Assembly: GCA_022769485.1 (NCBI GenBank)
Contig: JALEJU010000028.1
Span: 18,853 to 82,852, forward strand
Reading direction: 5' to 3'
DNA from: Bacillota bacterium
Lineage (GTDB): Bacteria > Bacillota > Clostridia > Peptostreptococcales > Anaerovoracaceae
DNA length: 64,000 nt
In this document: one piece after another, positions 33,858 through 43,072 of the stretch
How the letters are laid out: each line of letters begins with the position of its first letter
Numbering within the stretch: position 1 is the stretch's first letter
The notes under the pieces: generated by a model
Databases searched by the model: none
What the model was told of the DNA's origin: nothing
What the model saw: only the letters and a program-made list of their open reading frames with translations
Program-made: the position numbers and the translations under genes

Positions 33858-36526
33858 GCTTTTTCTATCCGAAGCAGCAGAAACCTGCCCTGAACGATTT
33901 GAACCTGGATGTTCGTCCCGGAGAATTTCTGGTTCTCTGCGGACCCTCCGGCTGCGGGAAATCCACTCTTCTGCGGCATTTTAAAAGCGCTCTGACGCCC
34001 TGCGGGGTTAGAACGGGTGAAATTTTTTTTAAAGGCAAACCTTTGGGGGATGTGCCTTTGAGAGAACAAACCTGCGGAATCGGGTTTGTACAGCAATCTC
34101 CGGAAAACCAGCTTGTAACGGATAAAGTATGGCATGAGCTGGCTTTTGGGCTGGAAAGCCTCGGGTACGATACCCCTGCGATTCGAAGCAGAGTGGCGGA
34201 AATCGCTTCTTTTTTCGGCATGGAATCCTGGTTTTACCGAAACGTTTCGGAGCTTTCGGGAGGACAGAAGCAGCTTTTGAATTTGGCTTCCATTCTGGTA
34301 ATGCAGCCCTCTGTTTTGGTCTTGGATGAACCTGCCGGACAGCTTGATCCCATTGCGGCTTCCGAGTTTTTGGGAATTTTAGGAAAAATAAACCGGGAAT
34401 TGGGAACGGCTGTGGTTTTAACGGAGCACAGGCTGGAAGAAGCGATCCCTATGGCTCATCGGGTTGTGGTCATGGAACAGGGGAAGATTCTATGTGAAGG
34501 AAAACCTGCGGAGATCGGCGGAAGTCTTCGAAAAAACGGTCATTCCATGTTTCGGGCTATGCCGGCAGCTATGCGTATTTGGGACGGTGCGGACGGAGAG
34601 GGAACATGTCCGGTTACCGTAAAGGAAGGCCGGGATTGGCTGAGAGATTATGCAGAACATCACAAATTGCTGCCTTTACCGGGAAAAGCGGTTCCGGCGG
34701 AAAGCGACACAGTGCTTTCTGCGGAAGGCCTTCGGTTTCGATACGAAAAGGACGGCGCCGATGTGGTGCGTGATTTTTCTCTTTCCCTGCATAAAGGGGA
34801 ATTCCTTGCTCTTTTAGGGGGGAACGGAACGGGTAAGAGCACCTGCTTAAAACTTCTGGCAGGACTGCTGCAGCCTCTGGACGGCACGGTTCAAAGAGAC
34901 AGAAAGGCTATACTTTTACCCCAGGATCCCAAGCTTCTTTTTGTAAAGAAGACGGTGCGGGAGGATTTACAGGAGGTTTTGAAAAGAGAGTGCGTTTCGG
35001 AAGACGAGCGGATGGAAAAGCTGAAAAAAGCCGCAGCGTTTTGCGGATTGGAAGAATTGCTGGATCGACATCCTTACGATCTGTCCGGAGGGGAACAGCA
35101 AAGGGCGGCTTTAGCAAAAGTACTCCTTTTCGAGCCGGAAATTCTCTTGCTGGATGAGCCCACAAAAGGATTGGACGCGGATTTTAAGCAGGAGCTGGGG
35201 GAGATGCTGGAGGCTCTTTTAAGGGAAGGAAAAACAGTGTTGATGGTAAGCCACGATGTGGAATTCTGCGCCGGTTATGCGCATACCTGCGCATTGTTTT
35301 TCGACGGAGCTGTGGTTTCTCAAGGAGAGCCCCGAACCTTTTTCTCCGGAAACCGGTTTTATACCACGGCGGCTGCCCGCATTGGGGGAGACCGCATTCC
35401 GGGTGCGGTTACCGCGGAAGATGTTATAAAAGCCTGCGGGGGAAATCTGCCGCATTTTGAAAAGCCGCAGACGTATAAGGATATTTCTTCCGAAAAAAAA
35501 AGCCGGGAACAGCAGCCGGAAACGGAAGCGGAAATGCAGAAGGAATCCGGGTCTTCTTCCGGCGGGAAACTGCCTTTGTGGAGAAAATGTATCGCTGTTT
35601 CGGCAGCCTGTGTCTGCATGGTTTTGTTTTTCTTTGCAGTAAAAAAAGCAGATTTAAATGTACTTTTCAGCGGAGCAGAAGGAGAACTTCTCGATTCAAA
35701 CGATCTTTGCTTTTACGGAATTTTTACGGCGGCCTTGATTGTCCTGGCTTGGGCAGTGAGCCGCAGAGATAAAACGGCGGCTGTGCGATTACAGACTGTA
35801 AAGGCGGAACGGCGGCTGCCGGGAAGGACAAAAGCGGCGGCTGCCGCAGTGCTTTTATCGGCTCCCGTGACGCTGTTTGTCGGCAGTTGTTATTTGGATA
35901 ATCAACGGTATTATTTTATAGCACTGTTAATTCTTTTAGAGTGTATGGCGCCGTTTTTTCTCATTTTTGAAGGAAGAAAGCCTCAGGCAAGAGAGTTGGT
36001 AATTCTCGCGGTACTTTGCGGGTTTGCGGTTGCGGGGCGGGCAGCGTTGTTTATGCTGCCGCAATTTAAGCCTGTTATGGCTGTTGTGATCATATCCGGC
36101 GCGGCTTTGGGCGGTGAAGCGGGATTCTTGGTGGGAGCTTTATCTATGCTGCTGTCAAATATGCTGTTTTCCCAGGGCCCCTGGATGCCGTGGCAGATGT
36201 TTGCCATGGGGCTGATCGGCTTTCTTTCCGGTGTGCTGTTTCAGAAGGGGCTGCTGGCACGCAGCCGGGGGGCTCTCTGCACATTCGGGGCTCTTTGCGC
36301 GCTGATTATTTACGGCGGCATTATGAATCCGGCTTCGGCGCTTATCTGGGCGCATACTTTGAGCAAAGAACTGGTCTTAACGTACTATTTGACGGGGTTT
36401 CCCATGGATCTTATGCACGCTGTATCCACGGCGCTGTTTCTTTGGTTTGCCGCGGAGCCTATGCTGGAAAAGCTGGAACGGGTTAGAACGAAATACGGAT
36501 TGGCGGAAAAGAAAGAATCGGCATGA
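33830..36526 (+). CDS. Fused ECF ATPase-ATPase-S component protein
   Basis: 898 residues from ATG 33830 (GGGAGG eight bases upstream). Three parts in one chain: ATPase 1 (about 1-240) with Walker A GPSGCGKST at 38-46, signature LSGGQKQ and Walker B LVLDEPAGQLDP; ATPase 2 (about 300-530) with Walker A GGNGTGKST at 330-338, LSGGEQQR and LLLDEPTKGLD; a linker; then about eight hydrophobic segments (about 585-880) resembling an ECF S component (GEAGFLVGALSMLLSNMLFSQGPW). Usually these are three genes. With EcfT it would form a complete vitamin importer. A doubled Walker A/B set and intact signature motifs suggest both sites are active. Substrate unknown. Confidence 0.85.
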   Translation: MELFAVRNLSFFYPKQQKPALNDLNLDVRPGEFLVLCGPSGCGKSTLLRHFKSALTPCGVRTGEIFFKGKPLGDVPLREQTCGIGFVQQSPENQLVTDKVWHELAFGLESLGYDTPAIRSRVAEIASFFGMESWFYRNVSELSGGQKQLLNLASILVMQPSVLVLDEPAGQLDPIAASEFLGILGKINRELGTAVVLTEHRLEEAIPMAHRVVVMEQGKILCEGKPAEIGGSLRKNGHSMFRAMPAAMRIWDGADGEGTCPVTVKEGRDWLRDYAEHHKLLPLPGKAVPAESDTVLSAEGLRFRYEKDGADVVRDFSLSLHKGEFLALLGGNGTGKSTCLKLLAGLLQPLDGTVQRDRKAILLPQDPKLLFVKKTVREDLQEVLKRECVSEDERMEKLKKAAAFCGLEELLDRHPYDLSGGEQQRAALAKVLLFEPEILLLDEPTKGLDADFKQELGEMLEALLREGKTVLMVSHDVEFCAGYAHTCALFFDGAVVSQGEPRTFFSGNRFYTTAAARIGGDRIPGAVTAEDVIKACGGNLPHFEKPQTYKDISSEKKSREQQPETEAEMQKESGSSSGGKLPLWRKCIAVSAACVCMVLFFFAVKKADLNVLFSGAEGELLDSNDLCFYGIFTAALIVLAWAVSRRDKTAAVRLQTVKAERRLPGRTKAAAAAVLLSAPVTLFVGSCYLDNQRYYFIALLILLECMAPFFLIFEGRKPQARELVILAVLCGFAVAGRAALFMLPQFKPVMAVVIISGAALGGEAGFLVGALSMLLSNMLFSQGPWMPWQMFAMGLIGFLSGVLFQKGLLARSRGALCTFGALCALIIYGGIMNPASALIWAHTLSKELVLTYYLTGFPMDLMHAVSTALFLWFAAEPMLEKLERVRTKYGLAEKKESA

Positions 36527-36545
36527 GAAAACGCAGGAAAAGAAA

Positions 36546-36584
36546 AAGGATGCTGCCGGGCAGGCAGCGTCCTTCGGTGTTTTT
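36546..36584. terminator. Terminator between the ECF operon and the convergent ABC exporter genes
   Basis: AAGGATGCTGCC (36546-36557) pairs with GGCAGCGTCCTT (36563-36574) around a five-base loop, with a T-rich run following on the plus side. The A-rich bases preceding it (36530-36547) become a T-rich run on the minus strand, so it can serve both convergent operons. Confidence 0.85.
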
Positions 36585-37203
36585 AAAGCTGTCTTTTTTT
36601 ATAAAAAGCAATGGACAGCAGCCAGGAAGCGGCATAAAGCAGGATGGCCGCACTTGCGATCACAAACATGGTCTGAAATGTTCCGATTCCGGGGGAAAGT
36701 TCCGGTATTTCCTTCAGCAGGGAAAGCGAGGAACATCCTATGCAGAACAGCATGATCACGCTGATGTAGATAATACGGCCTTTTTGAGCGCCGAATTTAA
36801 ATAAAAACGGAAGGATCACAGCCTGCGCTGTGATTCCGATGATCAGCGCAGCAGTCAATAAACTCAGGTAGTCACCTTCTCCGGGAGAAAACACTGTGAA
36901 CCGGATGGCCATAATCAAAAGGACTGTCAGATTTGACAAAAGGCCTGTTATATATTTGCAGGAAACCAGCTGTGCTCGGGTGCAGGGGAGGGTCTGGCTG
37001 TAAATCGTCCATTTCTCCGCATCATCGTAAGCCAGCAGCGAGGCAGGTATCATGCTGGAAAGGATGATGGGATAAAAAGTAAAGAACGTATCTGCAGAAT
37101 CTCCGCTAAAGAAAGATACAGCCAGAAAAACAAGTACGATAAAGAGAAAAGAACGGCAGTATTTCGCTGTTGTATAAAAATCTTTTAAAAGCAGACCGGT
37201 CAT
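36583..37203 (-). CDS. ABC-2 type exporter permease
   Basis: 206 residues with about six membrane segments, opening MTGLLLKDFYTTAKYCRSF, the common start of ABC-2 permeases that pair with YtrA-type regulated ATPases. It ends in a basic KKRQL. It is transcribed right after the ATPase gene (one base between them), so both are probably one transporter half-set that dimerises. The substrate is unknown; relatives are induced by cell-wall antibiotics in Bacillus, which is family knowledge and not evidence here. Confidence 0.8.
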   Translation of the reverse strand: MTGLLLKDFYTTAKYCRSFLFIVLVFLAVSFFSGDSADTFFTFYPIILSSMIPASLLAYDDAEKWTIYSQTLPCTRAQLVSCKYITGLLSNLTVLLIMAIRFTVFSPGEGDYLSLLTAALIIGITAQAVILPFLFKFGAQKGRIIYISVIMLFCIGCSSLSLLKEIPELSPGIGTFQTMFVIASAAILLYAASWLLSIAFYKKRQL

Positions 37204-37204
37204 G

Positions 37205-38047
37205 TTATTTCGCCTCCTTCATCATAAAAATAAATAGCTGTTCCAGATCCGCAGGGGTGAGGGGCATATAGGGCGGAACGGCACTGCGCAGAACAAGGGC
37301 TTCCGCTCCGTAAGCAGATTCTTTTTTTCCCTTTATCGCTGCGGGATCCAGTTCCCGGAGTTGCTCCGGGGTGCAGCGAAGGATGCCGTATTGTTCCATC
37401 AGCAGATCTTTTTCTTCGCAGAGAAAGAGCTTCCCTTTGTGCAGGAAGGCCACATAATCGCAGATTTTTTCCAGATCACTGATAATGTGGGATGAAATGA
37501 GAACCGCGTGGTTTTCTTCTCTGGTGAATTCGCTGAACATATTGATAATTTCATCCCGGACTACAGGATCCAGGCCGCTGGTGGGTTCATCTAAAATCAA
37601 AAGCTTCGGGCGGTGCGACAGCGCTATGGCAATCCCCAGTTTCATTTTCATGCCTTTTGAAAAATCTTTAAACGCTTTGTCTTTGGGGAGGGATAGTTTT
37701 TTCAGGTTATCCGCATAGGCGCTGCTGTCCCAATTTCGGAATGTTTTCCGCATGATATTTTCCGCTTTTTCAGCGGTCAGGAAGCCGGGGATACCGATTT
37801 CGTCCAAAACTACACCGATATCTTCCTTTATCAGACGAAGATCGCTTTGGTTATCCTTTTCCAGAATTTTAATACTGCCGGAGTCCCTCCGGATCATATT
37901 TAAAATCAATTTGATGACGGTGCTTTTTCCTGCTCCGTTTTCCCCTAAAAGACCCATAATGCAGCCGCAGGGCAGTGTTAAATTCAGATGATCCAGATAA
38001 AACCCCGGGTAGGATTTGCATAGATCTTTGATTTCAAGTGCGTTCAT
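37205..38047 (-). CDS. ABC transporter ATP-binding protein
   Basis: 280 residues. Walker A GENGAGKST, Walker B LLILDEPTSGLDP and the signature-like FSKGMKMKLGIA are present, followed by the ISSHII H-loop and a C-terminal tail. The signature reads FSKGMKMK in place of LSGGQ, as is common in this exporter subfamily. It works with the ABC-2 permease encoded downstream. Two bases separate it from the regulator gene, so it belongs to the same operon. Confidence 0.9.
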   Translation of the reverse strand: MNALEIKDLCKSYPGFYLDHLNLTLPCGCIMGLLGENGAGKSTVIKLILNMIRRDSGSIKILEKDNQSDLRLIKEDIGVVLDEIGIPGFLTAEKAENIMRKTFRNWDSSAYADNLKKLSLPKDKAFKDFSKGMKMKLGIAIALSHRPKLLILDEPTSGLDPVVRDEIINMFSEFTREENHAVLISSHIISDLEKICDYVAFLHKGKLFLCEEKDLLMEQYGILRCTPEQLRELDPAAIKGKKESAYGAEALVLRSAVPPYMPLTPADLEQLFIFMMKEAK

Positions 38048-38049
38048 AG

Positions 38050-38424
38050 TTATTCCTCCGTAATATAATAGCGGAACATTTCCATAAGATCGTCTCTGCT
38101 TAAATTGCAGGAGCCGGCTAACTTCAGAATTTTTTCCATATACTCTTCGATTTTTTTCAGGTTTTCTTCCCGCAGCAGTTCTACGTTTTTCGGCGCCACA
38201 AAACAGCCTTTGCCGGCAATGGTATAGAGAAATCCTTCTTTTTCCAATTCATCGTAAGCCCGTTTTGTGGTAATTACGCTGATTCGCAGATCTTTAGCCA
38301 GACTGCGAATGGAAGGAAGCATTTCGTCTTCCTGCAGGCTTCCGCTGATGATCTGTGCTTTAATCTGGGAGTAGATCTGATCGTAAATGGGAGCGCCGCA
38401 TTTATTGTCAATAAAGATATGCAT
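38050..38424 (-). CDS. GntR-family regulator, YtrA subfamily
   Basis: 124 residues. An N-terminal winged helix (about 10-75) with the GntR pattern IYDQIYSQIKAQIISGSL, LPSIRSLAKDLRIS and GKGCFV, then a short C-terminal helical stretch typical of the YtrA group, which lacks a large effector domain. Such regulators repress their own ABC exporter operon. GAGGT lies about nine bases upstream of the ATG. A palindrome covering the -10 box of its promoter (38448-38470) is the likely operator. Confidence 0.9.
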   Translation of the reverse strand: MHIFIDNKCGAPIYDQIYSQIKAQIISGSLQEDEMLPSIRSLAKDLRISVITTKRAYDELEKEGFLYTIAGKGCFVAPKNVELLREENLKKIEEYMEKILKLAGSCNLSRDDLMEMFRYYITEE

Positions 38425-38447
38425 AATAAGGTTACCTCATCGTTTTA

Positions 38448-38488
38448 CTGTTTATATACAATATATACAGAAGATACGGTTTTGTCAA
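38448..38488 (-). promoter_or_regulatory. Promoter and operator of the YtrA-type operon
   Basis: Read on the minus strand, TTGACA (38488-38483) is followed after 17 bases by TATATT (38465-38460). A 23-base dyad at 38448-38470 (half-sites CTGT-TATAT / ATATA-ACAG) overlaps the -10 box, the normal place for a repressor site. The sequence shows a near-consensus sigma-A promoter; binding by the adjacent GntR protein is inferred. Confidence 0.8.
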
Positions 38489-38546
38489 TGCAAAAAAGAA
38501 AATTTGAAAAAAGCCTAATGGAAAGGACGCTGCGTTTATTCCGCTG

Positions 38547-38575
38547 TTTCATCCCTAAAGCGAATGTGGTAAAAT
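38547..38575 (+). promoter_or_regulatory. Probable dnaE promoter
   Basis: TTTCAT (38547-38552) and TAAAAT (38570-38575) with a 17-base spacer, 30 bases before the dnaE start. The -35 is weak; the -10 is good. Confidence 0.5.
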
Positions 38576-38605
38576 AACAGAAGAGTTTAAACAGGGAGAA
38601 ATGCT

Positions 38606-41600
38606 ATGAGTTTTACGCATTTGCATGTACATACAGAATACAGCCTGCTGGACGGGGCGGCCCGGATTAAAGACGTGGTCGCCCGGGCAAAGGAGCTGGG
38701 AATGGATTCCTTAGCCATTACGGATCATGGCGTGATGTTCGGCGTGATTGATTTTTACCGGGAAGCGAAAAAGCAGGGAATCAAGCCTGTCATCGGCTGC
38801 GAAGTCTATACTGCGGCCAGGTCGCTGACGGATAAGGAAGCGGACAAGGATAAACAGCAGGGGCATCTGGTGCTTTTGGCTGAAACCGACGAAGGATACC
38901 GAAACCTGGTAAAAATCGTATCCCAGGCGTTTATTCGGGGGTTTTATTACAAGCCGAGAGTAGACAAGGAGCTGCTTCGGCAGCACAGCAAGGGGCTGAT
39001 TGCTCTGTCCGCTTGCTTGGCGGGGGACGTGCAGCGCTGTCTGCTTTTGGACGACTACGAAGGAGCGAAAAAGCAGGCTCTGGAATTTCTGGATATTTTC
39101 GGAGAGGGAAACTTCTTTTTGGAATTGCAGGATCAAGGGTTGGAAGAAGAACGGAAAATCCTTCCGTATATGAAGAGACTGCGGGAAGAAACCGGAATTC
39201 CCTTTGCGGCAACCAACGATGTGCATTATGTCCGCCGGGAGGACGCAGCGGCTCACGATATCCTGCTCTGCATCCAGATGGGGAAAACGGAGGATGACGA
39301 AGACCGTATGCGTTTCCCCAACGATGAGTTTTATTTAAAATCGGAAGAAGAGATGCGGCGGCTGTTTTCGGACATCCCGGAGGCGCTGGAAAATACGGCG
39401 GAAATCGCCCGGCGCTGCAATGTGGAGTTTACGTTCGGGGAGCTCCATCTGCCGGAGTTCATTCCCCCGGCAGGTTTGGACAACCGGGCTTATCTGCGGC
39501 AGCTCTGCGAGGACGGGATGAAAGAGCGTTACGGAGATCCCGTATCCGCAGAACTGCGGCAGCGTTTGGAGTACGAACTGTCTGTGATCGAATCCATGGG
39601 GTATGTGGAATATTTTCTGATTGTCTGGGATTTTATCAATTACGCAAGAAGCAGAAATATTGTGGTGGGACCCGGAAGAGGCTCTGCCGCCGGCAGCATC
39701 GTAGCGTATTCCCTGCACATTACCGACATTGACCCCATTCGTTACGGCTTGATTTTTGAACGGTTTTTGAATCCGGAGCGGGTCAGCATGCCGGATATCG
39801 ATGTGGATTTCTGCTGTGAGCGCAGAGAAGAAGTCATCGACTATGTTGTGAAGAAATACGGTGCAGAACGCGTCTGTCAGATCTGTACCTTCGGCACGAT
39901 GAAGGCAAAGCAGGCGGTACGGGATGTGGGAAGGGCGATGAACATGCCTTACGGGCAGGTAGACGCAATTGCCAAAAAAATTCCCTTTGATCTGAAAATG
40001 ACGCTGGATCGGGCTTTGGAAGCAAGCCCGGAGCTTCGGAAGGATTACGACGAAGACAAAGAAATTCGCCGGCTGCTGGATACCGCAAGGGCGCTTGAGG
40101 GGATGCCCAGACACGTTTCCACCCATGCGGCAGGCGTGGTGATTTCGCAGAAAAACATAGACGAATATGTGCCTTTGTATTTGACTGATAAAGGGCCGGC
40201 AACTCAGTTTACCATGGTCACCATCGAAGAGCTGGGGCTTTTGAAGATGGACTTTCTGGGGCTGCGGAACCTGACCATTATACGGGACGCGTTGGAGCTC
40301 ATAAAGGACAATCACGGGATTGATATCGATTTTTCCAAAATGCAGTATGATGATCCGGCGGCTTACGAGATAATCAGCAGCGGAAACACTATGGGCATTT
40401 TTCAGCTTGAAGGTGCCGGTATGCGGCAATTTCTGAAAAACCTGCGGCCCGACTGCTTTGAAGACATCGTGGCGGGAATTTCTTTGTACCGGCCGGGTCC
40501 CATGGCCTCGATTCCTACCTATATCGAGAATAAGAAGAACCCGGAGGCGGTAAAATACATTCATCCCAGTTTGGAGCCGATCCTGTCGGTGACTTACGGC
40601 TGTATGGTTTACCAGGAGCAGGTTATGCAGATTGTTCGGGATCTGGCGGGTTATACATACGGCCGAAGCGATTTGGTGCGGCGGGCCATGAGCAAGAAAA
40701 AGCGGGATGTCATGGAAGAAGAAAAGAAATTCTTTATCTATGGCAAGGATGATGAAAACGGCAATCCGGAGATTATGGGCTGTGTGCGGAACGGGATACC
40801 GGAAAAAGCGGCGGAAGAGATTTACGCTCAAATGGTCAGCTTTGCGGAATACGCGTTCAACAAATCACATGCGGCGGCATACGCTGTTTTAGCCTACGAG
40901 ACTGCCTGGCTGAAAGTTCATTATCCTGTTGAATTCATGGCCGCTTTGATGACCAATGTGATCGGAGATTCCAATCAGATTGCGGATTATATCCGGGACT
41001 GCCGGGAAATGGGTATCCCCGTTCTGCCTCCCGATATCAACGAGAGCGGACGGTCGTTTACCGTCAAGGACGGAAGCATCCGGTTCGGCCTGCTGGGGGT
41101 AAAAAATGTGGGCGAAGGCGTAGTGAACGCCATCCTGGAAACCAGGGAGGAAAAAGGGAAGTATAAGGATTTATTTGACCTGGTCAATAATGTAGATGTT
41201 CGGGAGATGAACAAAAAGGCGCTGGAAAGTCTGATTCGGGCAGGTGCGCTGGACAGCATGAATGAAAATCGGGCGCAGTATCTGGCTGTTTACGAAGGTG
41301 TTTTGGAAAGCGCCCAGAATGACGCCAAAAAAAATGTGGCCGGTCAGATGTCTCTGTTTGAAGCGGCGGGCGCGGTGATGCAGGATGCGGAACTCTCCCG
41401 CAGCCTGCCGGATGTGGCGGATTTTCCGAAAAAAATGCGCATGGCCATGGAAAAGGAGATGCTGGGTGTTTATATCAGCGGCCATCCGCTGAACGAATAC
41501 GAAGAGCGGCTGAAAGCCATTGAAACCGTTACCACAAAAGAACTGATCCATGCGGAGGAAAGTACGGAAATTCAGGACGGAATGACCGTGGTTTTAGCGG

Positions 41601-42070
41601 GCATTATTACGGCGAAAAAAGTTCTGGTGACAAAGAGAAACACGCAGATGGCGTTTCTGCAGCTGGAAGATCTGTGCGGGGCGGCGGAGCTGATCGTATT
41701 TCCCAATGTGTATGAGCGTTCCCAGCATCTGATAGCAGAGGACCAGGTTGTAGTTGTGCAGGGGAGAGTAAGCTTCAAGGAGGATGAAGCGCCTACTTTG
41801 CTGGCGGAAAAGGTTTTTTCTCTGGATGAATATGAGCAGCAGCATGCTTCCGGCCCTGTAAAGCTCCGCGTTCCGGAAAGCATGGATGAGGAAAGCACGC
41901 TGGCAGCTTTGATGCAGATCATGAAACGGCATCCCGGAGATCGTCCGGTGATTCTTTATCTGAACGGCGGGAAAAAACGCCTGAAGGCGGGAACCGACCT
42001 GTGGGTTAAGGCGGATGCCGGGTTCTACCGGGAGGCGGAAGAACTGATCGGTAAAGAAAATGTGAAATAA
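38606..42070 (+). CDS. dnaE: DNA polymerase III subunit alpha
   Basis: 1154 residues. Replicative DnaE-type polymerase. N-terminal PHP domain (FTHLHVHTEYSLLDG), palm with the catalytic aspartates in MPDIDVDFC (Asp397, 399, 401), then thumb/fingers, a beta-clamp binding peptide QMSLF at about 914-918, and a C-terminal OB/RNA-type domain with GAAELIVFPNVYERS. PHP metal-binding residues look intact in the N-terminus (HLHVH). In Clostridia DnaE may act beside PolC. GGGAG is seven to eight bases upstream. pfkA follows after 28 bases. Confidence 0.96.
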   Translation: MSFTHLHVHTEYSLLDGAARIKDVVARAKELGMDSLAITDHGVMFGVIDFYREAKKQGIKPVIGCEVYTAARSLTDKEADKDKQQGHLVLLAETDEGYRNLVKIVSQAFIRGFYYKPRVDKELLRQHSKGLIALSACLAGDVQRCLLLDDYEGAKKQALEFLDIFGEGNFFLELQDQGLEEERKILPYMKRLREETGIPFAATNDVHYVRREDAAAHDILLCIQMGKTEDDEDRMRFPNDEFYLKSEEEMRRLFSDIPEALENTAEIARRCNVEFTFGELHLPEFIPPAGLDNRAYLRQLCEDGMKERYGDPVSAELRQRLEYELSVIESMGYVEYFLIVWDFINYARSRNIVVGPGRGSAAGSIVAYSLHITDIDPIRYGLIFERFLNPERVSMPDIDVDFCCERREEVIDYVVKKYGAERVCQICTFGTMKAKQAVRDVGRAMNMPYGQVDAIAKKIPFDLKMTLDRALEASPELRKDYDEDKEIRRLLDTARALEGMPRHVSTHAAGVVISQKNIDEYVPLYLTDKGPATQFTMVTIEELGLLKMDFLGLRNLTIIRDALELIKDNHGIDIDFSKMQYDDPAAYEIISSGNTMGIFQLEGAGMRQFLKNLRPDCFEDIVAGISLYRPGPMASIPTYIENKKNPEAVKYIHPSLEPILSVTYGCMVYQEQVMQIVRDLAGYTYGRSDLVRRAMSKKKRDVMEEEKKFFIYGKDDENGNPEIMGCVRNGIPEKAAEEIYAQMVSFAEYAFNKSHAAAYAVLAYETAWLKVHYPVEFMAALMTNVIGDSNQIADYIRDCREMGIPVLPPDINESGRSFTVKDGSIRFGLLGVKNVGEGVVNAILETREEKGKYKDLFDLVNNVDVREMNKKALESLIRAGALDSMNENRAQYLAVYEGVLESAQNDAKKNVAGQMSLFEAAGAVMQDAELSRSLPDVADFPKKMRMAMEKEMLGVYISGHPLNEYEERLKAIETVTTKELIHAEESTEIQDGMTVVLAGIITAKKVLVTKRNTQMAFLQLEDLCGAAELIVFPNVYERSQHLIAEDQVVVVQGRVSFKEDEAPTLLAEKVFSLDEYEQQHASGPVKLRVPESMDEESTLAALMQIMKRHPGDRPVILYLNGGKKRLKAGTDLWVKADAGFYREAEELIGKENVK

Positions 42071-42097
42071 AAATTCGTTTTGAAGGGAATGAACACG

Positions 42098-43060
42098 ATG
42101 AGGCGAATTGGGGTTTTAACCAGCGGCGGCGACGCGCCGGGGATGAATGCAGCGGTTCGGGCAATCGTCCGGGGCGGTGTTTATAACGGACTGAAAGTGT
42201 TTGGTATACAGCGGGGATTTGAAGGGCTGATTCACGGAGAGATCAAAGAGATGGACGTCAGTTCTGTGGCGGATCTGATTCATCGCGGCGGAACTGTTCT
42301 TCGGTCTGCCCGCAGCAAGGATTTTATGACGAAAGAAGGGCAGCAGAAAGCTTTGGATCAGATTCGGGCTTTCGGATTGGACGGCATAGCCATCATCGGA
42401 GGGGACGGATCTCTGAAAGGCGGACTGTGTCTGGCAGAAGCCGGCATTCCGGTTATGGGACTGCCCGGAACCATAGATAACGATTTGGGATATACCGATT
42501 TTACCATCGGTTTTGATACGGCGGTAAATACCGTATTGGATGCTATCGGAAAAATTCGCGACACCTCCACTTCCCACGATCGCTGTACCGTAGTGGAAGT
42601 GATGGGACGGCACTGCGGCGATATTGCGTATTATGCAGGCGTAGCGGGAGGCGCGGAATATATTCTTACCTCGGAAACGGAGGAGGATCTCAATGCGCTG
42701 TGCCGAAAGGTTATTGACGGACAGAAACGGGGGAAGCTTCACAGCATTATCGTGCGGGCGGAGGGATGTGAAATTTCCACCGCGGAAGTGATTAAACTGC
42801 TGGAGCAGAAAACCGGCATGGAGACCCGGGCTGTGGTTTTAGGTTATGTGCAGCGGGGAGGAAGCCCCTCGGCGCAGGACCGTATTTTAGCCAGCCGCAT
42901 GGGTTACAGAGCAGTGGAATTGTTTTTGGATAATAAAAGAAACCGCGCCGTGGGTGTGCGGGGAATGGATTTAATCGATCTGGATTTGGAGGAGGCTTTG
43001 AAAATACAGAGAAAGACCAATACGGAGCTGATAAAATTAGCGGATATCCTTTCGATTTAG
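42098..43060 (+). CDS. pfkA: ATP-dependent 6-phosphofructokinase
   Basis: 320 residues from ATG 42098 (AAGGGA upstream), matching the 319-320 usual length. An in-frame ATG at 42089 and a TTG at 42080 give short extensions without better ribosome sites. It phosphorylates fructose-6-phosphate. Motifs are [32 protein letters not shown] and [11 protein letters not shown]; glycine in GGDGS and in PGTIDND fits ATP, not pyrophosphate, as phosphate donor. It sits between dnaE and dinB, a common dnaE-pfkA pairing in Clostridia. Confidence 0.95.
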   Translation: MRRIGVLTSGGDAPGMNAAVRAIVRGGVYNGLKVFGIQRGFEGLIHGEIKEMDVSSVADLIHRGGTVLRSARSKDFMTKEGQQKALDQIRAFGLDGIAIIGGDGSLKGGLCLAEAGIPVMGLPGTIDNDLGYTDFTIGFDTAVNTVLDAIGKIRDTSTSHDRCTVVEVMGRHCGDIAYYAGVAGGAEYILTSETEEDLNALCRKVIDGQKRGKLHSIIVRAEGCEISTAEVIKLLEQKTGMETRAVVLGYVQRGGSPSAQDRILASRMGYRAVELFLDNKRNRAVGVRGMDLIDLDLEEALKIQRKTNTELIKLADILSI

Positions 43061-43072
43061 AGTAAGCGGGTT

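Noticed and set aside
39335..40831. Long open frame of 498 codons on the minus strand within dnaE
   Set aside because: It lies fully opposite a clearly real dnaE, has a low-complexity His/Arg/Phe-rich composition and no recognisable motif; it is a codon-bias shadow.
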